In this document: positions 18,073-27,318 of the stretch, one piece after another | Position numbering within the stretch: the stretch's first letter is position 1 | Layout of the letters: each line of letters starts with the position of its first letter | Assembly (NCBI GenBank): GCA_035325645.1 | Contig: DAOKZK010000014.1 | Coordinates: 1 to 52,591, forward strand | DNA from: Macondimonas sp035325645 | GTDB taxonomy: Bacteria; Pseudomonadota; Gammaproteobacteria; UBA5335 | Length of the DNA stretch: 52,591 bases | Reading direction: 5' to 3' | Notes under the pieces: model-generated | Seen by the model: only the letters and a program-made list of their open reading frames with translations | Told to the model about the DNA's origin: nothing | The model's database searches: none | Translations under genes and position numbers: made by a program

Positions 18073-18843
18073 TCAGTGCGTGGTATCGGCCATCGGGTTC
18101 GTGACTGCCGCGGCGTCCGATTCCACTTCGACGAATTCATCGCCCAGACCGCCTTCACCGCGACTCAGCTTGCCCTCGAGCACAGCGTCGGCCATCAGCT
18201 GGGCATAGAGCCCGACCGCCCGCATGGCATCGTCATTGCCGGGAATCGGGTAGTGCACGCCCGACGGCGAATTGTTCGTGTCGACCACGCCGATCACGGG
18301 AATCCCGAGCTTGGCCGCCTCGCTCACGGCGATCGATTCATGACCGACATCGACGATGAACAGCGCGTCGGGCAGCCGGTTCATGTCCTTGATGCCGCCC
18401 AGACTGCGTTCCAGTTTTTCCCGCTCCCGGTTCAACATCAGGGCTTCTTTCTTGCTGAGTCGCTCGATCGTGCCATCCTCGACCATCTGCTCGAGACCCT
18501 TGAGGCGACGGATCGACTGGCGCACGGTCTGCCAATTGGTCAGCATGCCGCCCAGCCAGCGATGCGCCACGAACGGCATGCCGCAACGCACCGCCTGCTC
18601 TCGCATGTGATCGGATGCTGCGCGCTTGGTGCCCACGAACAGGATCGTGCCGCCCTGGGCCACGATGCGACGCCCCTGATCCAGCGCATCACGCAGCATG
18701 GGCAGCGTGTGTTCGAGGTTGATGATGTGGATGTTGTTGCGGGCGCCGAAGATGTAGGGCGCCATGCGGGGATTCCAGAATCGCGTCTGGTGACCGAAAT
18801 GCACTCCAGCCTCAAGCAGCTGGCGCATGGAAATGTCAGGCAT
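18073..18843 (-). CDS. rpsB: 30S ribosomal protein S2
   Basis: S2 bridges the head and body of the small ribosomal subunit. The product is 256 residues. The N-terminus MRQLLEAGVHFGHQTRFWNP is diagnostic, followed by IINLEHTLPMLRDAL and VDVGHESIAVSEAAKLGIPV with GVVDTNNSP. It is the first gene of the long minus-strand run, downstream of the promoter at 19003-19032 and a structured leader of about 150 bases. In enterobacteria S2 represses its own leader; the structure here would suit that, but this is inference. Confidence 0.98.
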   Translation of the reverse strand: MPDISMRQLLEAGVHFGHQTRFWNPRMAPYIFGARNNIHIINLEHTLPMLRDALDQGRRIVAQGGTILFVGTKRAASDHMREQAVRCGMPFVAHRWLGGMLTNWQTVRQSIRRLKGLEQMVEDGTIERLSKKEALMLNREREKLERSLGGIKDMNRLPDALFIVDVGHESIAVSEAAKLGIPVIGVVDTNNSPSGVHYPIPGNDDAMRAVGLYAQLMADAVLEGKLSRGEGGLGDEFVEVESDAAAVTNPMADTTH

Positions 18844-18945
18844 GATCGAAACTCCGATGTTTTGGGTTAGGCCTCCGCGCGTCCCGGCGAGCCACCCCGT
18901 GGGGCACCCAGCCAGCCGTGACGACGCGCGTGCGGATTGGTGTTC

Positions 18946-18970
18946 ATGCCCGGCCAGGATCGACGGGCAT
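18946..18970 (-). promoter_or_regulatory. hairpin in the rpsB leader
   Basis: ATGCCCG at 18946-18952 pairs perfectly with CGGGCAT at 18964-18970 around an 11-base loop. It lies in the 5' leader between the proposed rpsB promoter and start codon. A second short element (CCACCCCGTGG near 18891-18901) could form another hairpin. Leaders of rpsB in enterobacteria (t44/S2 leader) bind S2; whether this one is homologous cannot be told by eye. Confidence 0.4.
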
Positions 18971-18983
18971 CGACGATAAGCAT

Positions 18984-19012
18984 TTGCCGAAAAAGCCGGC
19001 GCTTTATACCAT
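18984..19012 (+). promoter_or_regulatory. possible promoter for map-glnD
   Basis: On the plus strand, TTGCCG at 18984-18989 and TACCAT at 19007-19012 are separated by 17 bases. Its -10 overlaps the -10 of the opposing rpsB promoter. Each box matches four or five of six consensus bases, so this is only plausible. Confidence 0.35.
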
Positions 19013-19032
19013 AGACCCCTGTTTCACGACAA
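19003..19032 (-). promoter_or_regulatory. sigma70-type promoter for rpsB-tsf-pyrH and following genes
   Basis: Read on the minus strand: -35 TTGTCG (19032-19027), an 18-base spacer and -10 TATAAA (19008-19003). Five of six -10 bases and four of six -35 bases match consensus. It gives a leader of about 150 bases before rpsB. No other good promoter was seen in this interval on this strand. Confidence 0.6.
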
Positions 19033-19104
19033 TGGACCGGGCGCCGCGATGGTGCACCGGCCCCCGCACCGCGCCCGCGCCCGCGCCCACCGACGAGCCT
19101 TTCC

Positions 19105-19890
19105 ATGCAAGTGAATCTGAAGACGCCTGAAGAACAGGAAAAAATGCGCGTGGCCGGTCGACTGGCCGCGCAGGTGCTGGAGATGATCGGGCCCTACGTC
19201 CGTCCCGGCGTGACCACCGAGCGGCTGGATCGCATCTGTCACGACTATATCGTCGGCGAACAGCGGGCCATCCCGGCGCCGCTCGATTACAACGGCTTTC
19301 CCCGTTCGATCTGCACCTCCGTGAACCACGTGGTCTGCCACGGCATTCCCGGCCCCAAGGTGCTGAAATCGGGTGATATCGTCAACATCGACATCACGGT
19401 CATCAAGGACGGTTTCCATGGCGATACCAGCGCGATGTTCCTGGTCGGTGAGGCGTCGGTGCTCGCCCAGCGGCTGGTGCGGGTGACACGTGAGGCCCTG
19501 TTCATCGGCATCAACATGGTCCGTCCCGGCGTGCGACTCGGCGACCTGGGTGCGGCCATCCAGACTTACGTCGAGCGGGAAGGCTTCTCGGTCGTCCGGG
19601 AGTATTGCGGGCACGGCATCGGCCGGGTATTCCACGAAGATCCGCAGGTGCTGCACTACGGTACGCCCGGCACGGGCCTCGTTCTGGAGCCCGGCATGTG
19701 TTTCACCATCGAGCCGATGGTCAATGCCGGCAAGCGCCACGTGAAACTACTCCCCGACGGATGGACGGTCGTGACCAAGGACCACAGCCTGTCCGCCCAA
19801 TGGGAGCATACCTTGCTCGTCACCGAGACCGGGCACGAGATCCTCACCCTGCGGTCCAATGAGGACATTCCGTCACCGCCCGGACGCTGA
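19105..19890 (+). CDS. map: methionine aminopeptidase, type I
   Basis: MetAP removes the initiator Met from nascent proteins. The product is 261 residues (E. coli 264). Metal ligands are recognisable in order: the two Asp of VNIDITVIKDGFHGDTSAMF, the His of CGHGIGRVFHEDP, the Glu of FTIEPMVNAG and the Glu of SAQWEHTLLVTETG. Substrate-binding His lies in VVCHGIPG. ATG at 19105 is the first Met and gives the normal N-terminus (KTPEEQEKMRVAGRLAAQVL). It is divergent from rpsB, a classic gamma-proteobacterial arrangement, and 12 bases before glnD. Confidence 0.97.
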   Translation: MQVNLKTPEEQEKMRVAGRLAAQVLEMIGPYVRPGVTTERLDRICHDYIVGEQRAIPAPLDYNGFPRSICTSVNHVVCHGIPGPKVLKSGDIVNIDITVIKDGFHGDTSAMFLVGEASVLAQRLVRVTREALFIGINMVRPGVRLGDLGAAIQTYVEREGFSVVREYCGHGIGRVFHEDPQVLHYGTPGTGLVLEPGMCFTIEPMVNAGKRHVKLLPDGWTVVTKDHSLSAQWEHTLLVTETGHEILTLRSNEDIPSPPGR

Positions 19891-19902
19891 CCGGAGTCGA
19901 AC

Positions 19903-22578
19903 ATGTCCACGAACGCCCAGTCGAGCGCGAGCGCCGCGGAAACCGGCATCCCGGATGAACAAACCTTGCGGCAGCTGTTCGCGGAAGGCGCCTCGGGCAT
20001 TGCTGCGCTGCGCCAGCGGGTGCGCGAACTCGATCATCGGCAGTGGATCGAATTCCAGGCTGGACGGCCCGTCGAGCGACTCATGCAGGAGCGCCTGGAT
20101 AAGATCGATCGGCTGCTGCGTGTCTCCTGGTCCCATTTCGTCGACGACCAGGCACACCGCCTCTGTCTCGTTGCAACCGGCGGGTACGGGCGGGGCGAAC
20201 TCCAGCCCCACTCGGACATCGACCTGCTGATCCTCCTGCCGGCGGATGCAGGCGACCAATGGGCCGGCGCAATCGGCCTCTTCGTCACCGTCCTGTGGGA
20301 CATCGGCCTGCAGGTCGGGCATAGCGTGCGCGATGTGGCCGAATGCGCCGCGCTTGCCGGCGCCGATCTGACCATCATGTCCAACCTGCTGGAATCCAGG
20401 CTCGTCGCGGGCGACCGGCATCTGCTCGAGGCCATGCGCGCGGCCACCTCGCCGCGACGCATGTGGGACAGCCGGATGTTCTTCGCGGCCAAGGTGGCCG
20501 AGCAGGCCGCACGGCATCACAAGTTCCACGACACCGGCTACCAGCTCGAACCCAACGTCAAGGAAAGCCCCGGCGGACTGCGCGATATCCAGACCGTGGG
20601 CTGGGTCGCCAAGCGCCACTTCCAGGCCGAAACACTCGATGAACTGCGCGAGCACGGCTTTTTGACCGATCGCGAGTTGCGGTCGCTGACCGCGAGCCAG
20701 CAGTTCCTGTGGCGCGTGCGCTGGGCCCTGCACATGCTCACCGGCCGGCGCGAGGATCGTTTGCTGTTCGACGTCCAGCTCAAGCTGGCCGCCCTGTTCG
20801 GCTATACCGATCAGGATCACAACCTCGCGGTCGAACAGTTCATGCAGCATTACTACCGCACGGTCACCCGCGTGGCCCGGCTCAATGAACTGTTGCTCCA
20901 ATTGTTCGAGGAAACCCTGCTCCATCCGGGTGACAATGCGCCCCCGCTGCCGCTGAACAGCCGCTTCCAGGTTCGCAACGGCCACATCGAAGTGACTCGC
21001 CCTGACGTCTTCCGCCGTTATCCCTTCGCCTTGCTCGAGATCTTCCTGTTGCTGATGCAACACCCGGAAATCCAGGGCGTGCGTGCCGCCACCATACGGC
21101 TGATCCGCCAGCATCGCTATCTCATCGACGGCCCGTTCCGGGACGACATCCGCGCCCGCAGCCTGTTCATGGAAATGCTGCACCAGCCGCAGGGCATCAC
21201 CCACGAGCTGCGGCGCATGAACCGCTACGGCATCCTCGCCCGTTACCTTCCCGAGTTCGGCGCGCTGGTCGGACGCATGCAGTTCGACCTGTTCCACGCG
21301 TATACCGTCGATCAGCATCTGCTCTTCGTGCTGCGCAACCTGCGCCGCATCACGGTGCCCGAATTCGCGCACGAATACCCGCTGTGCAGCGAAATCGTGG
21401 CGCGCATTCCCAAGCGCGAGCTGCTCTACATCGCGGGGCTCTATCACGACATGGGCAAGGGCCACGGCGGCGATCACTCGGAGATCGGCGCCCAGCTGGC
21501 CAGCGCCTTCTGCTGCCGTCACGGCCTTGGCGAGCGCGACACTGAGCTGGTGGCGTGGCTGGTCCGCAATCATCTGCTCATGTCCATGACCGCGCAGCGG
21601 CGCGACATTGCCGACCCACAGGAGATCCATGCCTTCGCGCGCAAGGTCCGCACCCGTTCGCGACTGGACTATCTGTTTTTGCTGACCGTCGCCGACATGC
21701 GCGGCACCCATCCCGCCCTGCTCACCGACTGGAAATACCGCCTGCTGAGCCAGCTTTATCGCGCCACGCGCGAGGCGCTGGATCGGGGGCTGGACCAGCC
21801 GCTGGACGCCGCGACGGTGATCGCCGAGAACCGGGAGGAAGCGCTGATGCAGCTGGCCCGCAGCGGAATCGATCGGGAGGCCGCCACGACCCTGTGGAGG
21901 GTCTTCCCGGACGATTACTTTTTGCGCCACCAAGGCGACGAAATCGCATGGGAGACCCGCGCCCTGCTCACCGCCAGTCCGGAATCCGCGCCCATCGTGC
22001 AACTGCGCCCGGACAACGACCGCGGGAGCACAGCCATCTTCGTCTATGCAACCGATCGCGACTACCTGTTCGGTCGGGTCTGCGCGGTCCTCAACCAGCT
22101 TGGCCTGACCATTCAGGATGCGCGGATCAGTTCCACCGCCGATGCCCATGCGCTCGACACCTTCATGGTGCTGGAGCAGGACGGCCGTTTCGTGGACGAC
22201 CACTATCGGCTGCAGGAAATCCGCGAACAATTGACACAGGCGCTGGAGCGTCCGGCGGCGGACGGCTTCGTGGTGTCGCGGCGACCCTCGCGCCTGGCGC
22301 GGATTTTCGGCATCGCCCCACGCGTCGAATTTCGTGACGATCCGGGCCCATATACGGTCCTGGAGCTCGTCGCCACCGACCAGCCGGGTCTGCTGTCCTG
22401 CGTCGGCCAGGTGTTCGCCGAGCAGGGCATCCACGTCCAGGCCGCCAAGATCGCGACCATCGGCGAGCGCGCCGAAGACGTCTTCTGGATCAGCGACGCA
22501 GCCGGCCGCATCGATGATCCGCGCCGGCGCAGCCAACTCGCCAATGCCCTCGTGCATGCACTCGATCAGCAAGCCTGA
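19903..22578 (+). CDS. glnD: bifunctional PII uridylyltransferase / uridylyl-removing enzyme
   Basis: GlnD senses glutamine and adds or removes UMP on PII proteins, so it heads nitrogen control. The product is 891 residues (E. coli 890). The nucleotidyltransferase domain has GGYGRGELQPHSDIDLLIL (about residues 91-109) with the catalytic Asp pair. The HD hydrolase motif is LYHDMGKGHGGDHSEIGA (about 513-530). Two ACT domains follow, near residues 710 (FVYATDRDYLFGRVCAVL) and 816 (LELVATDQPGLLSCVGQV). ATG at 19903 has GGAG upstream. It lies 12 bases after map. Confidence 0.98.
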   Translation: MSTNAQSSASAAETGIPDEQTLRQLFAEGASGIAALRQRVRELDHRQWIEFQAGRPVERLMQERLDKIDRLLRVSWSHFVDDQAHRLCLVATGGYGRGELQPHSDIDLLILLPADAGDQWAGAIGLFVTVLWDIGLQVGHSVRDVAECAALAGADLTIMSNLLESRLVAGDRHLLEAMRAATSPRRMWDSRMFFAAKVAEQAARHHKFHDTGYQLEPNVKESPGGLRDIQTVGWVAKRHFQAETLDELREHGFLTDRELRSLTASQQFLWRVRWALHMLTGRREDRLLFDVQLKLAALFGYTDQDHNLAVEQFMQHYYRTVTRVARLNELLLQLFEETLLHPGDNAPPLPLNSRFQVRNGHIEVTRPDVFRRYPFALLEIFLLLMQHPEIQGVRAATIRLIRQHRYLIDGPFRDDIRARSLFMEMLHQPQGITHELRRMNRYGILARYLPEFGALVGRMQFDLFHAYTVDQHLLFVLRNLRRITVPEFAHEYPLCSEIVARIPKRELLYIAGLYHDMGKGHGGDHSEIGAQLASAFCCRHGLGERDTELVAWLVRNHLLMSMTAQRRDIADPQEIHAFARKVRTRSRLDYLFLLTVADMRGTHPALLTDWKYRLLSQLYRATREALDRGLDQPLDAATVIAENREEALMQLARSGIDREAATTLWRVFPDDYFLRHQGDEIAWETRALLTASPESAPIVQLRPDNDRGSTAIFVYATDRDYLFGRVCAVLNQLGLTIQDARISSTADAHALDTFMVLEQDGRFVDDHYRLQEIREQLTQALERPAADGFVVSRRPSRLARIFGIAPRVEFRDDPGPYTVLELVATDQPGLLSCVGQVFAEQGIHVQAAKIATIGERAEDVFWISDAAGRIDDPRRRSQLANALVHALDQQA

Positions 22579-22638
22579 GCTTCACCCTTTGCGCTGCGGC
22601 CGGCTGCTAGAATGTCCCGCCATTTCCCAGGAGGCGCC

Positions 22639-23466
22639 ATGACATCCCTGCAGCACACCATCGAAGCCGCCTTCGAAGACCGCAACCGGATCACGCCCCA
22701 GGATGCGCCCGAGGGCGTGCGCGACGCGGTACACGAAGCACTTGACCTGCTGGAGCGGGGCACCCTCCGGGTGGCCGAACCGCAGGCCGATGGGGGTTGG
22801 CAGGTCCATGAATGGCTGAAGAAAGCCGTGCTGCTGTCCTTCCGACTCGCGGACAACCAGCCGCTGGAAGGCGGTTTCAGCCGCTTCTACGACAAGGTTC
22901 CCACGCGCTTCGCAGCGTATTCCGAAGCCGACTTCCGCGCCCTGGGCGCGCGCGTCGTGCCACCTGCCACCGTCCGGCGCGGCGCCTACATCGGCCGTGG
23001 CGCGGTGCTGATGCCGAGCTACGTCAACATCGGCGCCTACGTCGGTGAAAACACCATGGTCGACACCTGGGCCACTGTCGGCTCCTGCGCACAGATCGGC
23101 AAGAACGTGCACCTGTCCGGCGGCGTCGGCATCGGTGGCGTGCTGGAACCCTTGCAGGCCGCGCCCACCATCATCGAGGACGACTGTTTCATCGGCGCGC
23201 GCTCGGAAGTCGTAGAAGGGGTCATCGTGGAGCGCGGCGCCGTGCTGTCGATGGGCGTCTTCATCGGCCAGAGCACCCGGATCTACAACCGCCAGACCGG
23301 CGAGATCACCTACGGCCGCGTGCCCGCCGGCGCCGTGGTGGTGCCGGGCAGCCTGCCCTCCGCCGACGGCCGCTACAGCCTCGCCTGCGCCGTCATCGTC
23401 AAGCAGGTCGATGAGAAAACCCGCGCCAAGGTGGGTATCAACGCGCTGCTGCGCGACGTGGACTGA
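22639..23466 (+). CDS. dapD: tetrahydrodipicolinate N-succinyltransferase
   Basis: DapD succinylates tetrahydrodipicolinate in the succinylase branch of lysine and diaminopimelate synthesis. The product is 275 residues (E. coli 274). The N-terminal helical part (TIEAAFEDRNRITP) leads to a left-handed beta-helix with VPPATVRRGAYIGRGAVLMP and VGSCAQIGKNVHLSGGVGIG. ATG at 22639 is set by a perfect AGGAGG at 22629-22634; the upstream ATG-like extension to 22612 is rejected. dapE follows six bases later. Confidence 0.97.
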   Translation: MTSLQHTIEAAFEDRNRITPQDAPEGVRDAVHEALDLLERGTLRVAEPQADGGWQVHEWLKKAVLLSFRLADNQPLEGGFSRFYDKVPTRFAAYSEADFRALGARVVPPATVRRGAYIGRGAVLMPSYVNIGAYVGENTMVDTWATVGSCAQIGKNVHLSGGVGIGGVLEPLQAAPTIIEDDCFIGARSEVVEGVIVERGAVLSMGVFIGQSTRIYNRQTGEITYGRVPAGAVVVPGSLPSADGRYSLACAVIVKQVDEKTRAKVGINALLRDVD

Positions 23467-23472
23467 GGCGCC

Positions 23473-24600
23473 GTGTCCGCAACAATTGATCTGGCTCGGG
23501 CGCTCATCGCCCATCCGTCCGTCACGCCCGAAGACGCCGGTTGCCAGGAACTGATCTGCGCTCGCCTACACTCCTTGGGTTTTCGTTGCGAGACCCTGCC
23601 GTTCGGCGCCGTGCGCAACCTGTGGGCCGTGCATGGCGACGCCGGCCCCTTGCTGGCCTTTGCCGGACATACCGACGTCGTACCCAGCGGGCCGGAAGAG
23701 GCGTGGACCACGCCGCCCTTCCAGCCCAGCGTGCGCGACGGGCGGCTGTACGGCCGCGGCGCGGCCGACATGAAGGGCAGCCTCGCCGCCATGGTGACCG
23801 CCATCACCGCGTTTCTCGCGCGCCATCCGGCGCCACCGGGGCGCATCGGCCTCTTGCTCACCAGCGACGAGGAAGGCCCCGCCGTGGACGGCACCGCGCG
23901 CGTGGTCGATGCGCTGGTCCGGCGCGGCGAGGTCCCCGACTGGTGCATCGTCGGCGAGCCGACCAGCGAGCGCGCCGTGGGCGATGTGATCAAGAACGGT
24001 CGGCGCGGCTCCCTGAGCGGCAAGCTGACGGTACGCGGCATCCAGGGCCATGTCGCCTATCCCTACAAGGCCGCCAACCCGGTGCATCTGGCCGCTCCCG
24101 CCCTCGCGGATCTGGTGGCCGAGCACTGGGACGACGGCAGCGCGGAGTTCCCGCCCACCACCTTCCAGATCTCGAACATCCACGCCGGCACCGGCGCAGG
24201 CAACGTCATCCCCGGCACCTTGACCGTGCAGTTCAATTTCCGTTTCAACCCAGCCAGCCCGGCCGAACGCCTGCGCCAGCGCACCGAGGAAATCCTGGCC
24301 CAGCACGGCCTCGACTTCAGCGTCGACTGGACGCTCGGCGCCGAACCCTTCCTGACGCCGCCCGGTGCGCTGGTGGAAGCCGTTCGGACGGCGGTGCTCG
24401 AGGTCACCGGCCGGGAAGCGGCGTGTTCGACCACCGGCGGCACCTCGGATGCTCGATTTCTGGCGCGATACTGCCCGCAGGTGATCGAACTGGGACCGGT
24501 CAACGCGTCGATCCACCAGATCGACGAATGGGTGGATGTGGCCGAACTCGATCAACTGGCGGCCATCTACGAACAGGTGCTGGAGCGCTTGCTGGCATGA
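23473..24600 (+). CDS. dapE: succinyl-diaminopimelate desuccinylase
   Basis: DapE hydrolyses N-succinyl-LL-diaminopimelate and is a di-zinc M20 peptidase-family enzyme. The product is 375 residues (E. coli 375). Metal and catalytic residues are visible: FAGHTDVVPSGP, GRGAADMKGSLAAMV, TSDEEGPAVDGT and, at the C-terminus, ELGPVNASIHQIDEW. CSTTGGTSDARFL is also typical. The start is GTG at 23473 with GAGG eight bases before it; no ATG fits. It is co-transcribed with dapD, which acts three steps earlier. Confidence 0.97.
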   Translation: MSATIDLARALIAHPSVTPEDAGCQELICARLHSLGFRCETLPFGAVRNLWAVHGDAGPLLAFAGHTDVVPSGPEEAWTTPPFQPSVRDGRLYGRGAADMKGSLAAMVTAITAFLARHPAPPGRIGLLLTSDEEGPAVDGTARVVDALVRRGEVPDWCIVGEPTSERAVGDVIKNGRRGSLSGKLTVRGIQGHVAYPYKAANPVHLAAPALADLVAEHWDDGSAEFPPTTFQISNIHAGTGAGNVIPGTLTVQFNFRFNPASPAERLRQRTEEILAQHGLDFSVDWTLGAEPFLTPPGALVEAVRTAVLEVTGREAACSTTGGTSDARFLARYCPQVIELGPVNASIHQIDEWVDVAELDQLAAIYEQVLERLLA

Positions 24601-24622
24601 GCCGGCGCGTTGCGAGGCGCAC

Positions 24623-25126
24623 GTGAAACCGAAGGCTGCATCAGGGACAGGCGAACCCGCGCCACTCGAAAACCCGGCGCCAGAGGACGCGGCCTACATG
24701 GCGCGCGCGCTGGCGCTCGCCCACGCGGCCGAAGCGGCCGGGGAGGTCCCGGTCGGCGCCGTGCTGGTGCTCGACGACGTCGTCATCGGCGAGGGCTTCA
24801 ATCAACCCATCGGTCTGCACGACGCAACGGCGCATGCCGAAATCATGGCCTTGCGCGCCGCCGGACGCGTGCGCGGCAACTACCGCCTGCCGGGAAGTAT
24901 CTTGTACGTCACATTGGAACCCTGCCTGATGTGTGTCGGCGCCATGCTCCACGCCCGCATCGCCCGGCTCGTGTACGGCGCCAACGACCCCAAGGTCGGC
25001 GCGGCAGGCCATCTGCGCAGCGGCTTCGGCGACAGCATGCTCAACCACCGGATCGAGGTCACCGGCGGCGTGCTGGCGGCCGAATCCGGCGCACTGCTGC
25101 GCGCCTTTTTCCGTGCGCGTCGCTGA
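24623..25126 (+). CDS. tadA: tRNA adenosine(34) deaminase
   Basis: TadA converts A34 to inosine in tRNA-Arg(ACG). The product is 167 residues from a GTG start. The zinc deaminase motifs are ATAHAEIMALRAA (HAE, with the catalytic Glu) and TLEPCLMCVGAMLHARI (PCxxC). The family stretch VPVGAVLVLDDVVIGEGFN lies just before. GTG at 24623 has GCGAGG about seven bases upstream and adds some 25 residues before the domain; an ATG at 24698 (MARALALAHAAE) would give the bare domain and is an alternative. It is 22 bases after dapE. Confidence 0.94.
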   Translation: MKPKAASGTGEPAPLENPAPEDAAYMARALALAHAAEAAGEVPVGAVLVLDDVVIGEGFNQPIGLHDATAHAEIMALRAAGRVRGNYRLPGSILYVTLEPCLMCVGAMLHARIARLVYGANDPKVGAAGHLRSGFGDSMLNHRIEVTGGVLAAESGALLRAFFRARR

Positions 25127-25129
25127 CCC

Positions 25130-27016
25130 ATGATCGTCTTCGAGGACTTCTCGCTCCAGCGCGGCGGCAAGCCGCTGTTCGAGCATGCACGCGCCACGAT
25201 CCAGCCCGGCGAGCGCGTCGGCCTGATCGGCGCCAACGGTGCCGGCAAGTCGAGCCTGTTCGCGCTGATGCAGGGCCAGCTCCACACCGATGCCGGGGAG
25301 GTGCGCGTGCCCGCGCATTGGCGCATCGCCCATGTGGCTCAGGAGACCCCCGCACTGGCCCGCAGTGCGCTGGCGTACGTGCTCGACGGCGATGGGCCCT
25401 TGCGTGCAGCCGAGGCGCGCATTGCCGCGGCGCAGGCGCGCGGCGACGGGTCGGCCGAAGCCGAGGCGCATGCCGCCTTTGCCGACGTGGACGGCTACAC
25501 GGCCCCGGCGCGGGCCGAAGCGCTGCTGCTGGGGCTGGGATTCACGCTGGCGCAGACCCGCGCCGAGGTGGCGAGTTTCTCCGGCGGGTGGCGGATGCGC
25601 CTCAATCTCGCTCAGGCACTGATGGCCCCGTCCGATCTGCTCCTGCTGGACGAACCCACCAACCACCTCGATCTCGACGCCATCGTCTGGCTGGAAGACT
25701 GGCTGACACACTATCCCGGCACGCTGATCGCGATTTCCCACGACCGCGAATTCCTGGACGCGGTATGCACGGCGATCGTCCACCTGGATCAATGCAAGCT
25801 CGTCCGCTACAGCGGCAACTATTCGGCCTTCGAAGGCCTGCGCGCCGAGCGCATGAGCCTGCAGCAGGCGGCCTTCGACAAGCAGCAACAGCACATCGCC
25901 CACCTGCAAAGCTTCATCACCCGCTTCAAGGCGAAGGCGAGCAAGGCCAAGCAGGCCCAGAGCCGCATCAAGGCGCTGGAAAAGCTGGAGAAGCTGAGCG
26001 CCGTCCAGGCCGCCAACGCGTTCACTTTCGCCTTTCGCCCCGCAGACGCCGTCGCCAATCCCCAACTGGCGCTGGAAGCCGTGGACTGCGGTTATGCCGC
26101 GGACGGCGCGACGCGCACCGTCCTGCACGCCGTCACGCTGTCGATCCAGTCGGGCCAGCGCATCGGCCTGCTCGGCGCCAACGGTCAGGGCAAATCGACC
26201 TTCATCAAGACTTTGGCGGGCGCACTCGCCCCACTCGCCGGCCGGCTGCAGACCGCCAAGGGCCTGCGGATCGGCTATTTCGCCCAGCACCAGCTCGAGA
26301 CGCTCCGGCCCGCCGATTCGGCGCTCGCGCACCTGATGCGCCGGGCGCCGACGGCGCGCGAACAGGAATTGCGCAACTTCCTCGGCGGTTTCAACTTTCG
26401 GGGCGACATGGCCACGACGCCGATCGCGCCGTTCTCGGGCGGGGAAAAGGCGCGGCTCGCCCTCGCGCTCATCGTCTGGGACAAGCCCAATCTCCTGCTG
26501 CTGGACGAGCCGACCAACCACCTTGATCTCGAAACCCGCGAGGCGCTGGTGCTGGCCCTGGCGCAGTTCGACGGCACGCTCATCGTCGTCTCCCACGACC
26601 GCCATCTGCTGCGCGCCACCACCGACCAGTTCCTGCTGGTCGCAGGCGGCGCGGTGCGGCCTTATGACGGCGACCTCGACGACTATCGCGTGTGGCTGCT
26701 CAAGGAAGCCGCCCAGCGGCGCGCTACGCCGGTCAAAGCCGAACCTGCGAGGATCATCCCCGCCCCGACCCGCTCCAAACCCCGGTTGGGCCCGCTCACC
26801 AAGGAACTCGGGCGGATCGAAGCGCAGTTGGACCGGCTCGCGGCCGATATCGACCGCATCGAGACCGCACTTGCCGATCCCGCGCTCTATACGGGCGCGG
26901 ATCGGGAGCGGCTGGCGGAACTGTTGCAGCAGCAAACCCGCGCGCGCGCCGATCAGGAAGGGCTGGAGGCGCGCTGGCTCGACCTGCAGAGCGAGATCGA
27001 AGCCACCTTGTCCTGA
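25130..27016 (+). CDS. ABC-F family ATPase, YheS-like
   Basis: ABC-F proteins have two fused ABC cassettes without membrane segments and act on the ribosome. The product is 628 residues. Cassette one has GLIGANGAGKSSLFAL, signature FSGGWRMRLNLAQAL and LLLLDEPTNHLDLDAI. A charged linker (FITRFKAKASKAKQAQSRIK, about 262-281) follows. Cassette two has GLLGANGQGKSTFIKTL, FSGGEKARLALALI and LLLLDEPTNHLDLETREAL. The C-terminus (about 560-628) is a predicted coiled coil. The N-terminus MIVFEDFSLQRGGKPLF resembles E. coli YheS more than Uup or EttA. It starts three bases after tadA. Exact ribosomal role is not shown by the sequence. Confidence 0.93.
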   Translation: MIVFEDFSLQRGGKPLFEHARATIQPGERVGLIGANGAGKSSLFALMQGQLHTDAGEVRVPAHWRIAHVAQETPALARSALAYVLDGDGPLRAAEARIAAAQARGDGSAEAEAHAAFADVDGYTAPARAEALLLGLGFTLAQTRAEVASFSGGWRMRLNLAQALMAPSDLLLLDEPTNHLDLDAIVWLEDWLTHYPGTLIAISHDREFLDAVCTAIVHLDQCKLVRYSGNYSAFEGLRAERMSLQQAAFDKQQQHIAHLQSFITRFKAKASKAKQAQSRIKALEKLEKLSAVQAANAFTFAFRPADAVANPQLALEAVDCGYAADGATRTVLHAVTLSIQSGQRIGLLGANGQGKSTFIKTLAGALAPLAGRLQTAKGLRIGYFAQHQLETLRPADSALAHLMRRAPTAREQELRNFLGGFNFRGDMATTPIAPFSGGEKARLALALIVWDKPNLLLLDEPTNHLDLETREALVLALAQFDGTLIVVSHDRHLLRATTDQFLLVAGGAVRPYDGDLDDYRVWLLKEAAQRRATPVKAEPARIIPAPTRSKPRLGPLTKELGRIEAQLDRLAADIDRIETALADPALYTGADRERLAELLQQQTRARADQEGLEARWLDLQSEIEATLS

Positions 27017-27318
27017 AGTGCAGGGCAGTGTTTCCTCGCATATGAGCCTGTGCGCGAAATCACCGATCACGCCATACGCATCGGCATCACGGATTCCAAC
27101 GAGCAGCGAAAGCACCCGGTGGGCCGTCACCGACCTGCCCGCCCGATGGCGACCGAAGCCGCCTCGACCGCCCCAGGAATGGTGAATCAAACGGTCTCTC
27201 ACGCGGGGCAGGGTCTCCGAGACCACGAAGACATGGCCCCGCTGGATTACCCCTTGTGAGCACCGACGGTTCGCCGCCCACCAATGAATCAAACGTCGGT
27301 ATGCAGGGCGCAACCTTT
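27017..27318. other. gene-free stretch between convergent genes
   Basis: This 302-base interval separates the convergent ABC-F gene and phytochelatin-synthase-like gene. Short open frames exist on both strands but none has a credible start or family resemblance. An 11-base direct repeat, TGAATCAAACG, occurs at 27183-27193 and 27285-27295. I see no clear intrinsic terminator for either gene. Confidence 0.5.

Noticed and set aside
19873..22572. 899-codon open frame antisense to glnD
   Set aside because: Its product is rich in Gln, Ala, Gly, Arg and Asp with no family motif, and it mirrors glnD. Long antisense frames are common in GC-rich genes.
24641..27313. 890-codon open frame antisense to yheS and tadA
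   Set aside because: It covers two clearly identified genes and has low-complexity composition typical of a reverse frame.
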